DNA of 64,000 nucleotides, taken from positions 806,001 through 870,000 of the forward strand of contig JABMLP010000014.1 in assembly GCA_013176395.1 (NCBI GenBank), given 5' to 3'. The notes beneath the pieces are model-generated. The model had not been told where the DNA came from. It saw nothing but the letters and a program-made list of their open reading frames with translations, and searched no databases. Below are positions 55,256-64,000 of this stretch, piece by piece. Position 1 is the first letter of the stretch. Each line of letters opens with the position of its first letter. The position numbers and the translations under genes are program-made. This DNA comes from Venturia oleaginea. Taxonomy: Eukaryota > Ascomycota > Dothideomycetes > Venturiales > Venturiaceae.

Positions 55256-57125
55256 CGAGACTGTGAGTTTTCCGAACTCGGGGTGTATGGGGCTGATCCG
55301 AAGCCGTAGCTTGTGGTGCTAGAAGAGGCGGTAGAACCTGAGCGTTCTTCAGGGACTTGAGTGATCCGGGGAGTCTGGACGTTCTGTGGATACGCTCTCG
55401 ATGCTCCTGACATACTCATATTGCTAAAGCTCATAGGGGGAATGAAGTTTCGAGCTCCGGAGTTGCCAAACTGCATGGGGTCACTGGCGAACTGGTTGGG
55501 AGTAGTGAACTGATTGGAGGGGCGTCCACGCTGGGCTTTCTTAGGGCATACGGCGGCGATGTGCTTCTGACCATTAGGCATAATTACTACGGGCTCTCCG
55601 CAGTATCCGCAACGGTTGTTGGTCTTTCGCCATTGGATATTGGCGGCTTTCTCTTCCAGGGTCCAGGATGCAATTGGTTTCATCTGGAGAGACGGGAGGC
55701 AGGTACCTATGTCGGCGCCGGCACTACCGTTGAGGTTCATAACTGAAATGTCCATGGCATCTCCGAAAGCGTGAAAAGTGGCGGGGGAGACTAGGAATGC
55801 GCGTTGGGATGCAGAGGGAGCGGTAGCTGATGTAGATGATCCTGAGAATACGGGAGCTTTTCGAGCTCGAGAGATTTTCTCGAATTGTTTCATGTTGGCT
55901 TCGCAGTTGTGGCACAGATCGATTAACTCCTCCAGTTTCTTTGTCGTAGGGACGTGAATCATTGCTCCGCTGAGTTCTGCGCTCAGGCCGTTGCGAAAGT
56001 TGACAATCATAAGTTGTTCCAAGGGGTTTGCGGGTTCTGAGACGTGAGGGAGGGTGATTCCGGCTTCTTGGAGTAGGCGTCGGAAGTCTGCGGCGTAAGT
56101 AGCAAATGTTCGGTTTGCCATCTTGTGGTTCTGCAGCTTATTCATAGCATCTTGAGTATCGAAACGAGGAGCGTAGCTGTCGTTGAGTTTTGAGATAAAT
56201 TCGTCGAGGGATTCAAAAGGCCATGAATTCGTAGTTTCGTTGTAGTATGGGCGAATTGTGGATTTGCACTTGTCGTCAAGTCGATTGAAGGCGTAAGTAA
56301 CTTGTGAGTTTACTGAAGGGAATGCTTTGGAGTCTGCGCTGAGTTTTATCCGGAGGTCTAAGAGCCAGCTCTTGTATTTGTTTTTATCTCCTTCAAAGAT
56401 AGAGATGTCGCCTTGGGTTGGTCGAGGGGCAGAGATTTCGCGAGAAGTAACGCCCTGGAGTTCTGCTCGAAGGGCGCGAGCTTCGTTCTCAGAGGCTTCG
56501 AGCTTGAGTTCTTGAATTGAACGGGACATGGTATCCTGGTCTCGCTGGGCTGTGTTGAACATATGGGAGATGGTAGCTAAAAGCTGGAGGAGTGGGAGCG
56601 CCGAAGCGCGGTCGAGAGTAACGTGTGAGACTGGGACGTATTCATTTTCGTTGACTGAGTGTCACGGGATGGTATCCTATATCTATTTTATCCTAGGTGG
56701 ATTCTTAGCAATTCCTGGTAGGTTCCTGATAGTTCTCACGTGCGCCTAGCAGGGATTATTCAGGGACCGTTTCACATGCGCTTCTACTCCTTTCTATTCT
56801 CTTCTCAGGACAGCATGTCCTTTTCCTACTTGGAAGATTATATATACAAGTTGTTCTTCCTGTATCTACTCTTTCTTCTTTGTACTTAGATACTTCGAAA
56901 TACAAGCAGTCTTCTCTCACCTGCGAAACACCTTTGAGGGTTGAACTCTTACACTGAGGCTTCGTCCGCCGGGGTTGCAAAGGTAGCTTGGATCTTCTGA
57001 GTAAGGGTTGCTGCGAGTCTAGGGGTTATAGAGAAGTCGTAGAAGGCTAGGGGGTTTTCGAGAGTACTGTTTTCGAGGGTGGTAGTATCGTCCGCAAGGG
57101 AGGGAAGGTCGAGAATTCGGGGCAT
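55252..57125 (-). pseudogene. Gag of family C, split by solo LTR D
   Basis: ATG at 57125 (MPRILDLPSLADD) to TGA at 55252. Removing the solo LTR 56660-56953 and one CTGAG joins ...PADEASV|NENEYVP... in frame. Capsid-like region: FEGDKNKYKSWLLDLRIKL, LDEFISKLNDSYA, FATYAADFRRLLQEAG, VNFRNGLS. A Cys/His end (CGYCGEPVVIM ... HIAAVC) stands for the zinc knuckle but with unusual spacing. The 3' end overlaps the pol frame in -1. Confidence 0.85.
56660..56953. repeat. Solo LTR family D (294 bp) in gag of C
   Basis: TGTCACGGGATGG ... AACTCTTACA with CTGAG duplicated at 56655-56659 and 56954-56958. TATATATA near 56840 may be its TATA box. This is the innermost layer of the nest. Confidence 0.9.
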
Positions 57126-57185
57126 AGTTGGTGAGGTTTGTCGGCTGCGTAGACAATAGCAGCCCGACTTTTATCGTGAAAAGGG

Positions 57186-57195
57186 ATCCTTACAA
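57186..57195 (-). promoter_or_regulatory. Self-complementary primer-binding site of family C
   Basis: On the minus strand, two bases after the 5' LTR, TTGTAAGGAT is the exact complement of ATCCTTACAA inside the LTR (57260-57269). This is the Tf1 self-priming arrangement, in an element unrelated in sequence to family A. 10 nt match. Confidence 0.6.
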
Positions 57196-57197
57196 AC

Positions 57198-57416
57198 TGT
57201 CACGTTTGACCTTGGACTTGACTTGGAAGCATGACTTGAATTCTATGGGATGTGCGAAGTTGTAAGGATGAGGAGCTAACTAAGAGGTAGAGACGAGTCT
57301 AAATACTTGCGACCGGTCTCGCGCTAGACCTGATCACGCTAGACCTGATCGAGCAGAACCACCACATTTAACTACATTTAACTGCATTCGAATACCAACA
57401 TAGTTCGATCATGACA
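57198..57416 (-). repeat. 5' LTR of family C
   Basis: 219 bp; on the minus strand TGTCATGATCG ... AACGTGACA. It contains ATCCTTACAA (57269-57260), complementary to the PBS just outside. Confidence 0.93.
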
Positions 57417-57421
57417 GTACA

Positions 57422-57713
57422 CCCAGTAGTTTATCCGCCATATCTGCTACCTCACACAGCCGGGGCGCGAATCCTCGATTCGTCGAGGATGTATTGGACA
57501 ATTGTCTGCTCTTCAGTCGTAGTGAGCTTGTGTCGGGCGTTGCGAGTATCTAGGCGATACGTAATTCCGTTATATCGTCTAGTTAATGTTGAAGGAGGTA
57601 TATCAAACGCCTCAGCAGCGCGCCGGAGGCTTCAGAATTGGTGGGTATTGTAGGCAGAAAGGGCAAGCTGGATTCTGCCTTCTCTGTTAGATGATTGCGC
57701 GTTTTGTTGTTGA
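57422..57713 (-). pseudogene. pogo/Fot1 transposase, N-terminal part with stop and frameshift
   Basis: Begins MSQQQNAQSSNREG and contains a psq-type helix-turn-helix (SLRRAAEAFDIPPSTLTRRY). TGA follows THQF near 57631, where P1 has Gln, and a frame change near 57470 (ESR / FAPRLCEVADMADKL) is needed to reach the main part. So P2 was inactive apart from the C insertion, or decayed after it. Confidence 0.85.
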
Positions 57714-57798
57714 GACATATTGTGTTGATAAGGGAGCAGCTGGTCTTGGCATAAACTGACCCGCTCGATGGGTTGACCCACTCGATGGTGGAATACGT

Positions 57799-58864
57799 TG
57801 CCACTTAGTGTGGCCGCCATTAGCTGCGATAACGGCTTGTACGCGCTCGGCATCTCTTCTATATACTTAATAAAGTCATCTAGCTCAAGTTTAGCCCATT
57901 CTTCCTCAAGATACTGTCGTACATCTGCTTCCGAGTACGGAAAGCGCCTCCCAATTCTATATTTTAACAGCCGCCAGACATTCTCAATTGGGTTGAGATC
58001 TGGTGAGTTAGCTGGCCAAGTCATCCTATTAAGGTGTACTGAGAGTGTACTGCCTGAGTAAGCCTAGCCGTATGTACGGAGGCGTTATCTTCCATCAAGA
58101 TTGCTCGAAAGTAGCCTCCTATATGCTTCCTCTCGTGAATATGACTACATACCCCTGGCAGAATATGCTCAGAGTAAATAGCAGCAGTAACCTTGCCCCA
58201 AGCCTTCTCACAAACTACAAGAGGTCCCTTTGTTGTCCCAGAAATACAGCCATGAGCCATCCAAGAAGAATAACCTCGAAACTTTGGTAATAAGCAAGAA
58301 GGTTCATACTTCTCCTCAGGCCTCCTTGTTACGTATGACACCAAAGCCTCCTGTTGTAAAAGATGCCTCGTCTGTCCAGAGGACACGTTTCCACTGCTCA
58401 AAGTCCCAATGTTGGTGACGTATTGCCCATTGTAGTCTTGCCGCTCGGTGCGCCTCCGTAAGAAGAGGCTTCTCGACGGCGATACGGCGGAAGAATCTCT
58501 CGCATTTAAAGGCTTGAAAAAGGGTTCTCCGGCAGGCTTGAATACCCTCAATCGAGGCAATCTGCTCAAGCGGCATTCGTCGGTGTAGAGCATCCTGGGT
58601 AGCTCGGTTGATTAGACGGTGGCGGCGGTGGTTTGTAAGCATAAATGGCCTGCCAGGTGGCTTACGAGGTGTATAATAGCCTTCTTGAATACAAAGAATA
58701 ACCGTAGATCGAGCAAGGCGAAGCTTTCGAGCGATTTGGGTCTTGTTCCATTCTGCAAGGTGGTATAAGGTGAGGATCTGAGTACGCTCGCGCTCAGAGA
58801 GACGTTGGCCTTTCGGCCGCTCAGGATCACGAAATGATTGACGGTTCTTATGCTTGCCAGGCAT
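57799..58864 (-). pseudogene. Tc1-type DDE transposase, frameshifted
   Basis: ATG at 58864. N-terminal paired helix-turn-helix region (LSERERTQILTLYHLAEWNK ... RKLRLARSTVILC, then GRPFMLTNHRRHRLI). Catalytic D in VLWTDEASFTTGG, second D in ILMEDNASVHTARL, E in SPDLNPIENVW, compatible with DD34E. Frame changes occur near 58330 (VIRN to VTRRPEEKY) and near 58030 (TLIG to MTWPANSPD). The C-terminus runs into the P2 insertion at 57798. Confidence 0.85.
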
Positions 58865-58991
58865 TTGAAGCTGTATAATGAAGAATATGAGGTGATAGTA
58901 AAGGTAGAATCTGCTTTATTTTGCTAGCTTCATGACTGAGACAAAATTGACAGGGGGGGGGGTGTCAGCCCGTTCATGCACAGCACTTGTA

Positions 58992-59529
58992 GGACCACGG
59001 TAGAACCGGACCTAGACTAGGTTGTTGCATGTGAAAGTCAAGGAACCTAAAAATACGATTAAAGATTGGCCGGCAGCCCTTGCATTGCGTACTTTAAGAT
59101 CCCGGGTAAAATTGTCCACAGCTTTGTCCGCAATCTACTGTACAGCTTTGTACGGAATCCACGGTAATAAAGTACTTCCAAAGGGTCCAATCATCGGCAA
59201 GCAAAGGCCTAGTATTGGAGGAGAAATACTATCATATACCTACCCTAAACTCGGTACAATTTGTACCCCTCCAATAATCTAGATACGAGCCATCAAATAT
59301 CACTCGGATAGCCCGAGGAGCCCGACTGTCGTATCCTCGATACGACGGCTCTTACCCACACCCCACTATCTAATCCAGATCGATCTTGAAAACTACCCGA
59401 CAACCCCCACGGGTAGGGCTCCCCAACCTAGAGCTTACGCTCCTACCACATCAGACTCCGGCACGTAATCTGGGGTCACCTCGAGGTTGCAACCTCGACG
59501 AGACCGGTAGACCACCCGGTAGTCTCTAG
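58992..59529. repeat. Degraded repeat sequence
   Basis: 59115-59275 has sequence (GTACGGAATCCACGGTA, AAGGCCTAGTATTGG ... GAGAAATACT) with relatives near 60740 and 61695. 59283-59529 is GC-richer and no feature is recognised. Confidence 0.35.
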
Positions 59530-59534
59530 CTATA

Positions 59535-60210
59535 TGTTACGGGGAACTCGTTTCTCAACACAGTTGATTATGTCAAGATCTTCTTGACACCTGTGTTCTC
59601 TTGTTCTGGTCCGCGGGTTTGGGGTAAGGGCAATATCAGTCTGGAACTACTTACCTTAAGTATCTTCCCTTGCTCAGGTTCTTTGGAGGCTCACTAGATC
59701 CTAGCCGTCCGATGTATCTCCCAATTCAATTGTCGTCTAACCGATTTGATCCTCAGATCAATCCTGAACGCTTGTCGGTTAGTATGAAGGTTGGGGGTGG
59801 GCTTGCTTCGTGTGCATATGACTTGTGCTTGATTGTATCTAAGTAAAAGGTCGTTACTGTAGTAGGTTGAAGAAGCTCCTATGTGAGAAACATAACATGA
59901 GATAACCACAAAGAGAGAGAGGAAAGCCCGTCCAACGTCCTCCCTATATACCCTTCTGGTTCCGGGTGCCAAGGTGTATTCCTACACTTCCCACACTGTG
60001 GGCAATGCCAAGTGCTGTGGGAACTGTGGGAATATCACGTGACTCCTGCACGTACTATTCTCTCTTAGGACTGACCTGGTTGCACCAGTCCCCTCTTGTG
60101 CGCCCAACGGATTCCACTCCACATCAGTCCTAACAACAACTTCTTGTTATCCAACCATCCTCTGCAAGTCCCGCTGTCCCTGCTCTTTGGTCTTGAGGTG
60201 ATCTGTAACA
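59535..60210 (-). repeat. Solo LTR family B, copy 2 (676 bp)
   Basis: Reverse orientation to copy 1 at 11992-18250. Ends TGTTACGGGG / TCTGTAACA on the plus strand. Target duplication CTATA at 59530-59534 and 60211-60215. Same length as copy 1 with few differences. No element-B coding region adjoins it. Confidence 0.93.
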
Positions 60211-60215
60211 CTATA

Positions 60216-61165
60216 CTGGTCCCAGATACGGAGCGATTTACACCGGCTGGAGCTACAGAGTAGCCGGCTTCACGCCCGCTACTAGAAACTACAGTGCGTA
60301 ATAATACCAGGCCTACGAGTCCTTTACTCTCTATCTCTAGAGGACCCCCGACTACGTCCCGGGGTCGACACGGTCTCTTGACGAGCCTTAAAGCCTCGTT
60401 ACTATTTATAGTAGTAGTAGGGCCCAACTTTCGTTTATTCTCTTTAGTTCTTTTATTTTTGGGTTCATAGCGTTGGGATCTGGCTTCATATATACGATAT
60501 TCTTATCGTCACAGGTCGGTCGACCATGCCCGTCTCCGTAGCCCTTGGGAACTCCTAGGACGGCAGCCTTCGGCCGTCCCTCCGCTAGACGTAAATAAAT
60601 CCTACTACCACTACTACTACACGTGCAAAGCCGTAGACGAGCGAATAGTGTACAGCTAGGTTTTGTCTGAGAGATCAGGAGTGAAACCACGTTGGCAAGA
60701 AAATACTAACAATAATTGTAGACGCCGCCTTTGTCTTGTCTACAACTTTGTACGGAATCTACGGTAGTATTAACATAGTCAAACTGGATCAGATCAGATT
60801 CACCTAATAATTCAATCCAGTTCAATCGCCAGGGCCTTTAGATGTCCTTAAACTGATCTAATCTGCAGACTATCTGCCAAAGTACTAATGCAGGAGTTTT
60901 TAGAGCTATATTTGGGATTGAATTCAATACGATAGTGAATTTACGATGGACGATACGCGATATGACGTCTTCTGTTAGATGTATTCTAGTGAACTCAAGT
61001 AGAGCTAGTTAAAACCATTGTCCAATCCTCCAGAATTCGGTCCAGTTCGAGTATATCACCGCCAACGACCAACTTCCCAAAACATTTCCGTCAACGGGCC
61101 CTCCATCGCATCCAATGTAAACTTCCACTTCCAACGCCCCTCTACATTCTCACAATGTTTACCGG
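60216..61165. other. Unassigned repeat-like DNA
   Basis: Minus-strand open frames (for example ending MNPKIKELKRINESWALLLL near 60406) are interrupted by the solo LTR, so the host sequence of that LTR may be another, unidentified element. A (CTA)n-like run lies at 60600. Nothing named with confidence. Confidence 0.3.
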
Positions 61166-61480
61166 TTACTGGGGGGCAGGATCGCAATTCCAGGCAACGC
61201 GGATTGGGAGGTTAAGTTTTCCGGGGGCGGAAAGAGATGGATGGAATTCTTTCTTGAAGAATTCAAAGGTTGGGCCTTTGACGTAGCAACGAGGTACTCC
61301 GGGGGGAGAAGCAAACCAGCTGCCTCCGCCTGCTTGGCAGGTTTTCGTCTTGAAGGCAGTATAGGATGGTTCATACGCGGGATCGAGTTTAGTGGCAGTA
61401 TATGCGTAACAGAAAAAGTTCGCGTACGCTGGCAAGGCGAAAGACGTAAGAGTAATGATTGGTAGCTTCACTTTTACCAT
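61166..61480 (-). CDS. Probable small secreted protein (104 aa, 4 Cys)
   Basis: ATG at 61480, TAA-type stop at 61166. The signal peptide is clear (LPIITLTSFALPAYA, likely cut after AYA at residue 20). The mature chain of about 84 residues has four Cys (FFC, KTC, PRC, WNC), aromatic and Gly/Pro-rich, with no membrane helix. No family is recognised. Effector-like or cell-wall role is possible. A further 3' exon cannot be excluded because CCCCCAG/TAACC at the stop is near a splice-like motif. Confidence 0.5.
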   Translation of the reverse strand: MVKVKLPIITLTSFALPAYANFFCYAYTATKLDPAYEPSYTAFKTKTCQAGGGSWFASPPGVPRCYVKGPTFEFFKKEFHPSLSAPGKLNLPIRVAWNCDPAPQ

Positions 61481-62269
61481 CTTTGTTAGAGAGATCGAGA
61501 GATTGTAGGGTAGGTGAGAACTTTACTTTTTGTCGGAGTTGAAAGCAGAGATCGAGTTGGGTTGGAAGTGACTTGAGGTTTGAGATATCTTGAGATTTTG
61601 AAGTATCTTGGGGTTGAGTTTCCTAAGGATACACAGGATCGCAAGGCAAGCTGTACAAAATATACCTTTCGAAGAGCATGGTTATCGACATGTAAGGGCC
61701 TAGCATCGGAGAAATACTGTTCTCGGCTATAACTATGTAGATCTTATAGAGTGATTTCTATACCAAAATAATATATCATACATAAAAGCACGTGCTCCTA
61801 GGATACGGTTATACCAAAAATCGGTAATGTTATGGAGGTGTGCACCTTACGATGGGTTTTACATCAACATGGACATTCTCGGGATCTCGACCAACTAGGT
61901 ACCCATCACCAGTATCCGAGTTCTTGTATTACTTTGGCGTAGATCACAATTGCGGGCGTTACTCAGTCAGTCAGTCAAAACCTCAAAGAATGTCTACTTG
62001 GATGCACAAATTACATTATTTCGTATATTATGCTTTTGAGGTTAACGAGGACAAATGTAATAAGTTCAAACTGACTTACTTTCTGAGCGGCCAAAAAGCT
62101 AAGCACAAGATCACCTCTCTAAAGTACATCGCTTAACGTCGATCTCTAGCTTATATACCTGTTCGGTAATATAAAATCCCCGAATTTGAGTGATATCTTA
62201 TCAACATCGTAGGAAAGCCCTGCGGACCCTAATCTGCGGCTGTCTAAGCTAGCTGGAACTTGCGTCTAT
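61481..62269. other. Intergenic, partly repeat-derived
   Basis: GGGCCTAGCATCGGAGAAAT near 61700 resembles 59205-59235. GTTATGGAGGTG at 61830 recurs near 62603. No gene supported. Confidence 0.3.
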
Positions 62270-62530
62270 CCTCGTTCACTTCGAAAGCACAATATTGTGC
62301 CTCTCCAGTGAACGAGGACATTTGCAATATGCGATCGCGTGTTTTTCTGAGAGCCGAGACCACAGAGTATGGAGAGTATGCCGATTTAATACGTCGCATA
62401 ACGTTTAACGTCAGCGTCATCGATTGGCCCCATAAACTTCCTATTTGTGGCATGAAATCTGAAGCTTTAATTCCCACGGGAATTCTGTGAAAACCTTGCG
62501 GACCATGATCTGCAGCCGTTTTGCCCCTAA
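62270..62530. repeat. Relic T2, related to TIR element T1
   Basis: Shares with T1 the end CAGTGAACGAGGACATTTGC ... TTTTTCTGAGAGCC (62306-62362) and interior motifs CCCCATAAACTTCCT and GATCTGCAGCC. Directly before it TCCTCGTTCACT is mirrored by AGTGAACGAGGA around GCACAATATTGTGC, forming a hairpin at 62268-62320. Confidence 0.55.
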
Positions 62531-64000
62531 AAAACAAGTTGGCTGGAACTTGCGTCTGTCCGCGTTACCCTCGAGAGCACGATACCGAAAACGGGAAACA
62601 TTATGGAGGTGAGAGAGGTGCGAGAGCGAGAGCGAGAGGAGTTCATTAAGGGGAGCGGAAGAGTTAAGCGAAGATGGGAATTATATTTTGGTTGGAGGAT
62701 GACGGGAATCATGAAGAAAAAGAGGCCGGAGGTAGAGTCCGAAGCTAAGGATGTCGAGTGCGCGGAAGAATAAGACGAAGAGGTGGGGGAGAAAAAAGAT
62801 TCCGAGTCTGATATTTGATAAAGTCATGATTGACATTGGGGACATAGAAGCCGAAATTGAGTCTGAGGCTATAGCCGTGGTTGTATAGTTCCTCCGTCTT
62901 TCAGATGGCAAAGCTGCCGAAGAAGTCGGAACGTACCAGGACTCGGTGGAGAAGGAAAGTTGGAGGTGGTCTTCGACTGTCAGTGTTACTTTCTATCTGT
63001 ACCATTTCACTTCCGTGACACTCTAGCTCTTAATTCCGATTAGGATAATACTTTAACCCCTTCTTTATTCCATCCAAGAAACACGAGAGGTTCAAATATT
63101 TTAGACAGAGGTAATGTATACAGGGACCATTACCAGCCTCAATTTCCTTTCCTTCGACGATACTGTCCTACCACAGGCTTTTTCTTGGCAAGTGGTACCA
63201 TTAAGGCAAGCTGAATGCAACGAGGAAGATTTGCAAAGCATGTCGAAGGGATGGGCGACAGCTGACCGACAACGCCGATTGCATCAGGAATTGGACAAGT
63301 GCCTCGCTGAGAGCAGGATTCGTCCTTATTCTGCAGATTCCACAAGCTCGGGCATGCATGCGTTGTGTCACCAAGGACGAGAACGGTGGAGTTGAGGGGT
63401 GGAAGAAAGGTGAGTGTCGGACAAAGGGAAGAGGAGAATTAAGGATGAAGCTCTATGATCACGTGTCTGCCCAAAAATCGATATCTCTTCCCGCTTCTCT
63501 TTCCAAGCCCTACTTGTCTTCCTCTTTTCTCGCAAGTATTCCTTATCAAATCAACAGTCTCTGCATGATTACCGGGGATTGTGCTTTACCAACGCGATGC
63601 AAGAAAGGCCAATATGTTGTGGGTGATGATGATGAAAAGCGTTCTTGACACAATAAGTTACAGCTTCTGTTTGAAGTTTGAACAACACCAAAAATGTGAT
63701 ATGAGTATAAATTCAATGAGTGACTGCCTGACCCTCAAACTGAGTGGAAATAAGGGCTATCTATACAAGAATAATTGTACTGAAAACTGGAACAGATGAC
63801 TCAAAGATCCTGCTCAGAAGACAAGGCCAAGGCCGTAGTCAGCATTACTATTCCTCCGTAAGCATTACCATATTGCAACAGCTTCGACAACTATAGTTCA
63901 GCAGTATATCCCATAGTGAGGAACCTTATTCTTCCAGGCGTTGCTCGAGACGGACAAGGGTGCAATCCTCTTGATGTCTAATCGCCACCTCAAACGAAGG
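62531..64000. other. No gene supported
   Basis: 62485-62600 partly repeats 62210-62290 (GCGGACC.TGATCTGC ... GCTGGAACTTGCGTCT). A (GAGAGC)n run sits at 62620. Short ORFs at 63114-63800 on the plus strand lack motifs. Confidence 0.35.

Larger units (their letters stand above)
50995..57416 (-). mobile_element. Ty3/gypsy chromovirus family C (6422 bp), degenerate
   Basis: LTRs at 57198-57416 (5', 219 bp) and 50995-51198 (3', 204 bp), the difference being a 15-bp tandem duplication of CACGCTAGACCTGAT in the 5' LTR. Target duplication GTACA at 50990-50994 and 57417-57421. Minus-strand order: LTR, PBS, gag, pol, PPT (GGGGGG near 51200), LTR. Lesions: a solo LTR in gag, two TGA codons and one frameshift in pol. 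Inserted in the transposase gene of P2. Confidence 0.95.
49529..57798 (-). mobile_element. pogo/Fot1-like element P2, interrupted by chromovirus C
   Basis: Inverted termini ACGTATTCCACCATCGAG at 49529 and its reverse ending at 57798. Left TA at 49527-49528; the right side reads TG, probably a changed TA. It sits inside Tc1 element M. The tips contain tandem copies of a GAGCGGGTCA-like motif. Its own sequence is 49529-50994 and 57422-57798 (about 1.84 kb). Confidence 0.88.
49434..58989 (-). mobile_element. Tc1/mariner element M, interrupted by element P2
   Basis: Inverted termini CAAGTGCTGTGCATGAACGG (49434 and, reversed, ending 58989) are flanked by TA at 49432-49433 and 58990-58991. The TIRs contain a C/G homopolymer of about nine to ten. 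Its own DNA is 49434-49526 and 57799-58989 (about 1.3 kb, normal for Tc1), the rest being inserted. The transposase on the minus strand has at least two frameshifts besides the insertion near its 3' end. Confidence 0.9.

Noticed and set aside
63114..63800. Three short plus-strand ORFs near the window end
   Set aside because: No motifs, no splice structure and atypical composition; not reported as genes.

Overview
The window is nuclear DNA of a filamentous ascomycete (Pezizomycotina). Evidence: short spliceosomal introns (about 46-63 nt, one of 215 nt) with CTAAC/CTGAC-type branch points, host genes typical of moulds (She9/Mdm33, WSC sensor, PIN-like carrier, DUF4202, a histidine phosphatase, F-box-like and HSPA12-like genes), and fungal transposon families (Ty3 chromoviruses, pogo/Fot1, Tc1, CMC, DIRS). 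A placement in Leotiomycetes fits the general look but is only a guess. I saw no rRNA, tRNA or CRISPR.

Layout. 1-3299 is the 3' half of a Ty3/gypsy chromovirus (family A). 4591-11000 is a host island: F-box-like gene with one stop, SHE9/MDM33 (-), a HAD phosphatase (+), an auxin-efflux-like carrier (-). 11542-18317 is a three-level nest: a TIR element holds a 676-bp solo LTR (family B), which holds a full-length second copy of A (12031-17608). An internally deleted pogo element (18349-19403) follows. 19998-20286 encodes an 8-cysteine small secreted protein. 21715-25840 is a DIRS-type tyrosine-recombinase retrotransposon with a 252-bp solo LTR inside its recombinase gene. 26834-28087 and 43050-44647 are inverted copies of a retroposon-like repeat with an (AATC)n tail.

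28300-33600 is a second host island: a 62-aa protein, DUF4202, a strongly diverged histone H4 variant (four exons), an acidic protein, a coiled-coil protein. 34105-38055 holds a CMC/tnp2 transposase and a divergent companion ORF. 39422-41870 is an AT-hook + HSP70/HSPA12-like gene with one in-frame stop. 45793-48789 carries a WSC sensor (-) and a histidine phosphatase (+).

49434-58989 is a four-level nest, each level delimited by its target-site duplication or terminal repeats: a Tc1 element contains a pogo/Fot1 element, which contains a chromovirus (family C), whose gag contains a solo LTR (family D). A second solo LTR of family B lies at 59535-60210. 61166-61480 encodes another probable small secreted protein. 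The rest is repeat relics and unassigned DNA.

The window thus alternates short gene islands with mobile-element layers of different ages. Family A is the youngest: its LTRs look identical and the two copies encode identical proteins wherever both are visible. The other elements carry stops and frameshifts, many compatible with C-to-T change. Both chromovirus families show a primer-binding site complementary to their own LTR, as in the Tf1 self-priming mechanism.
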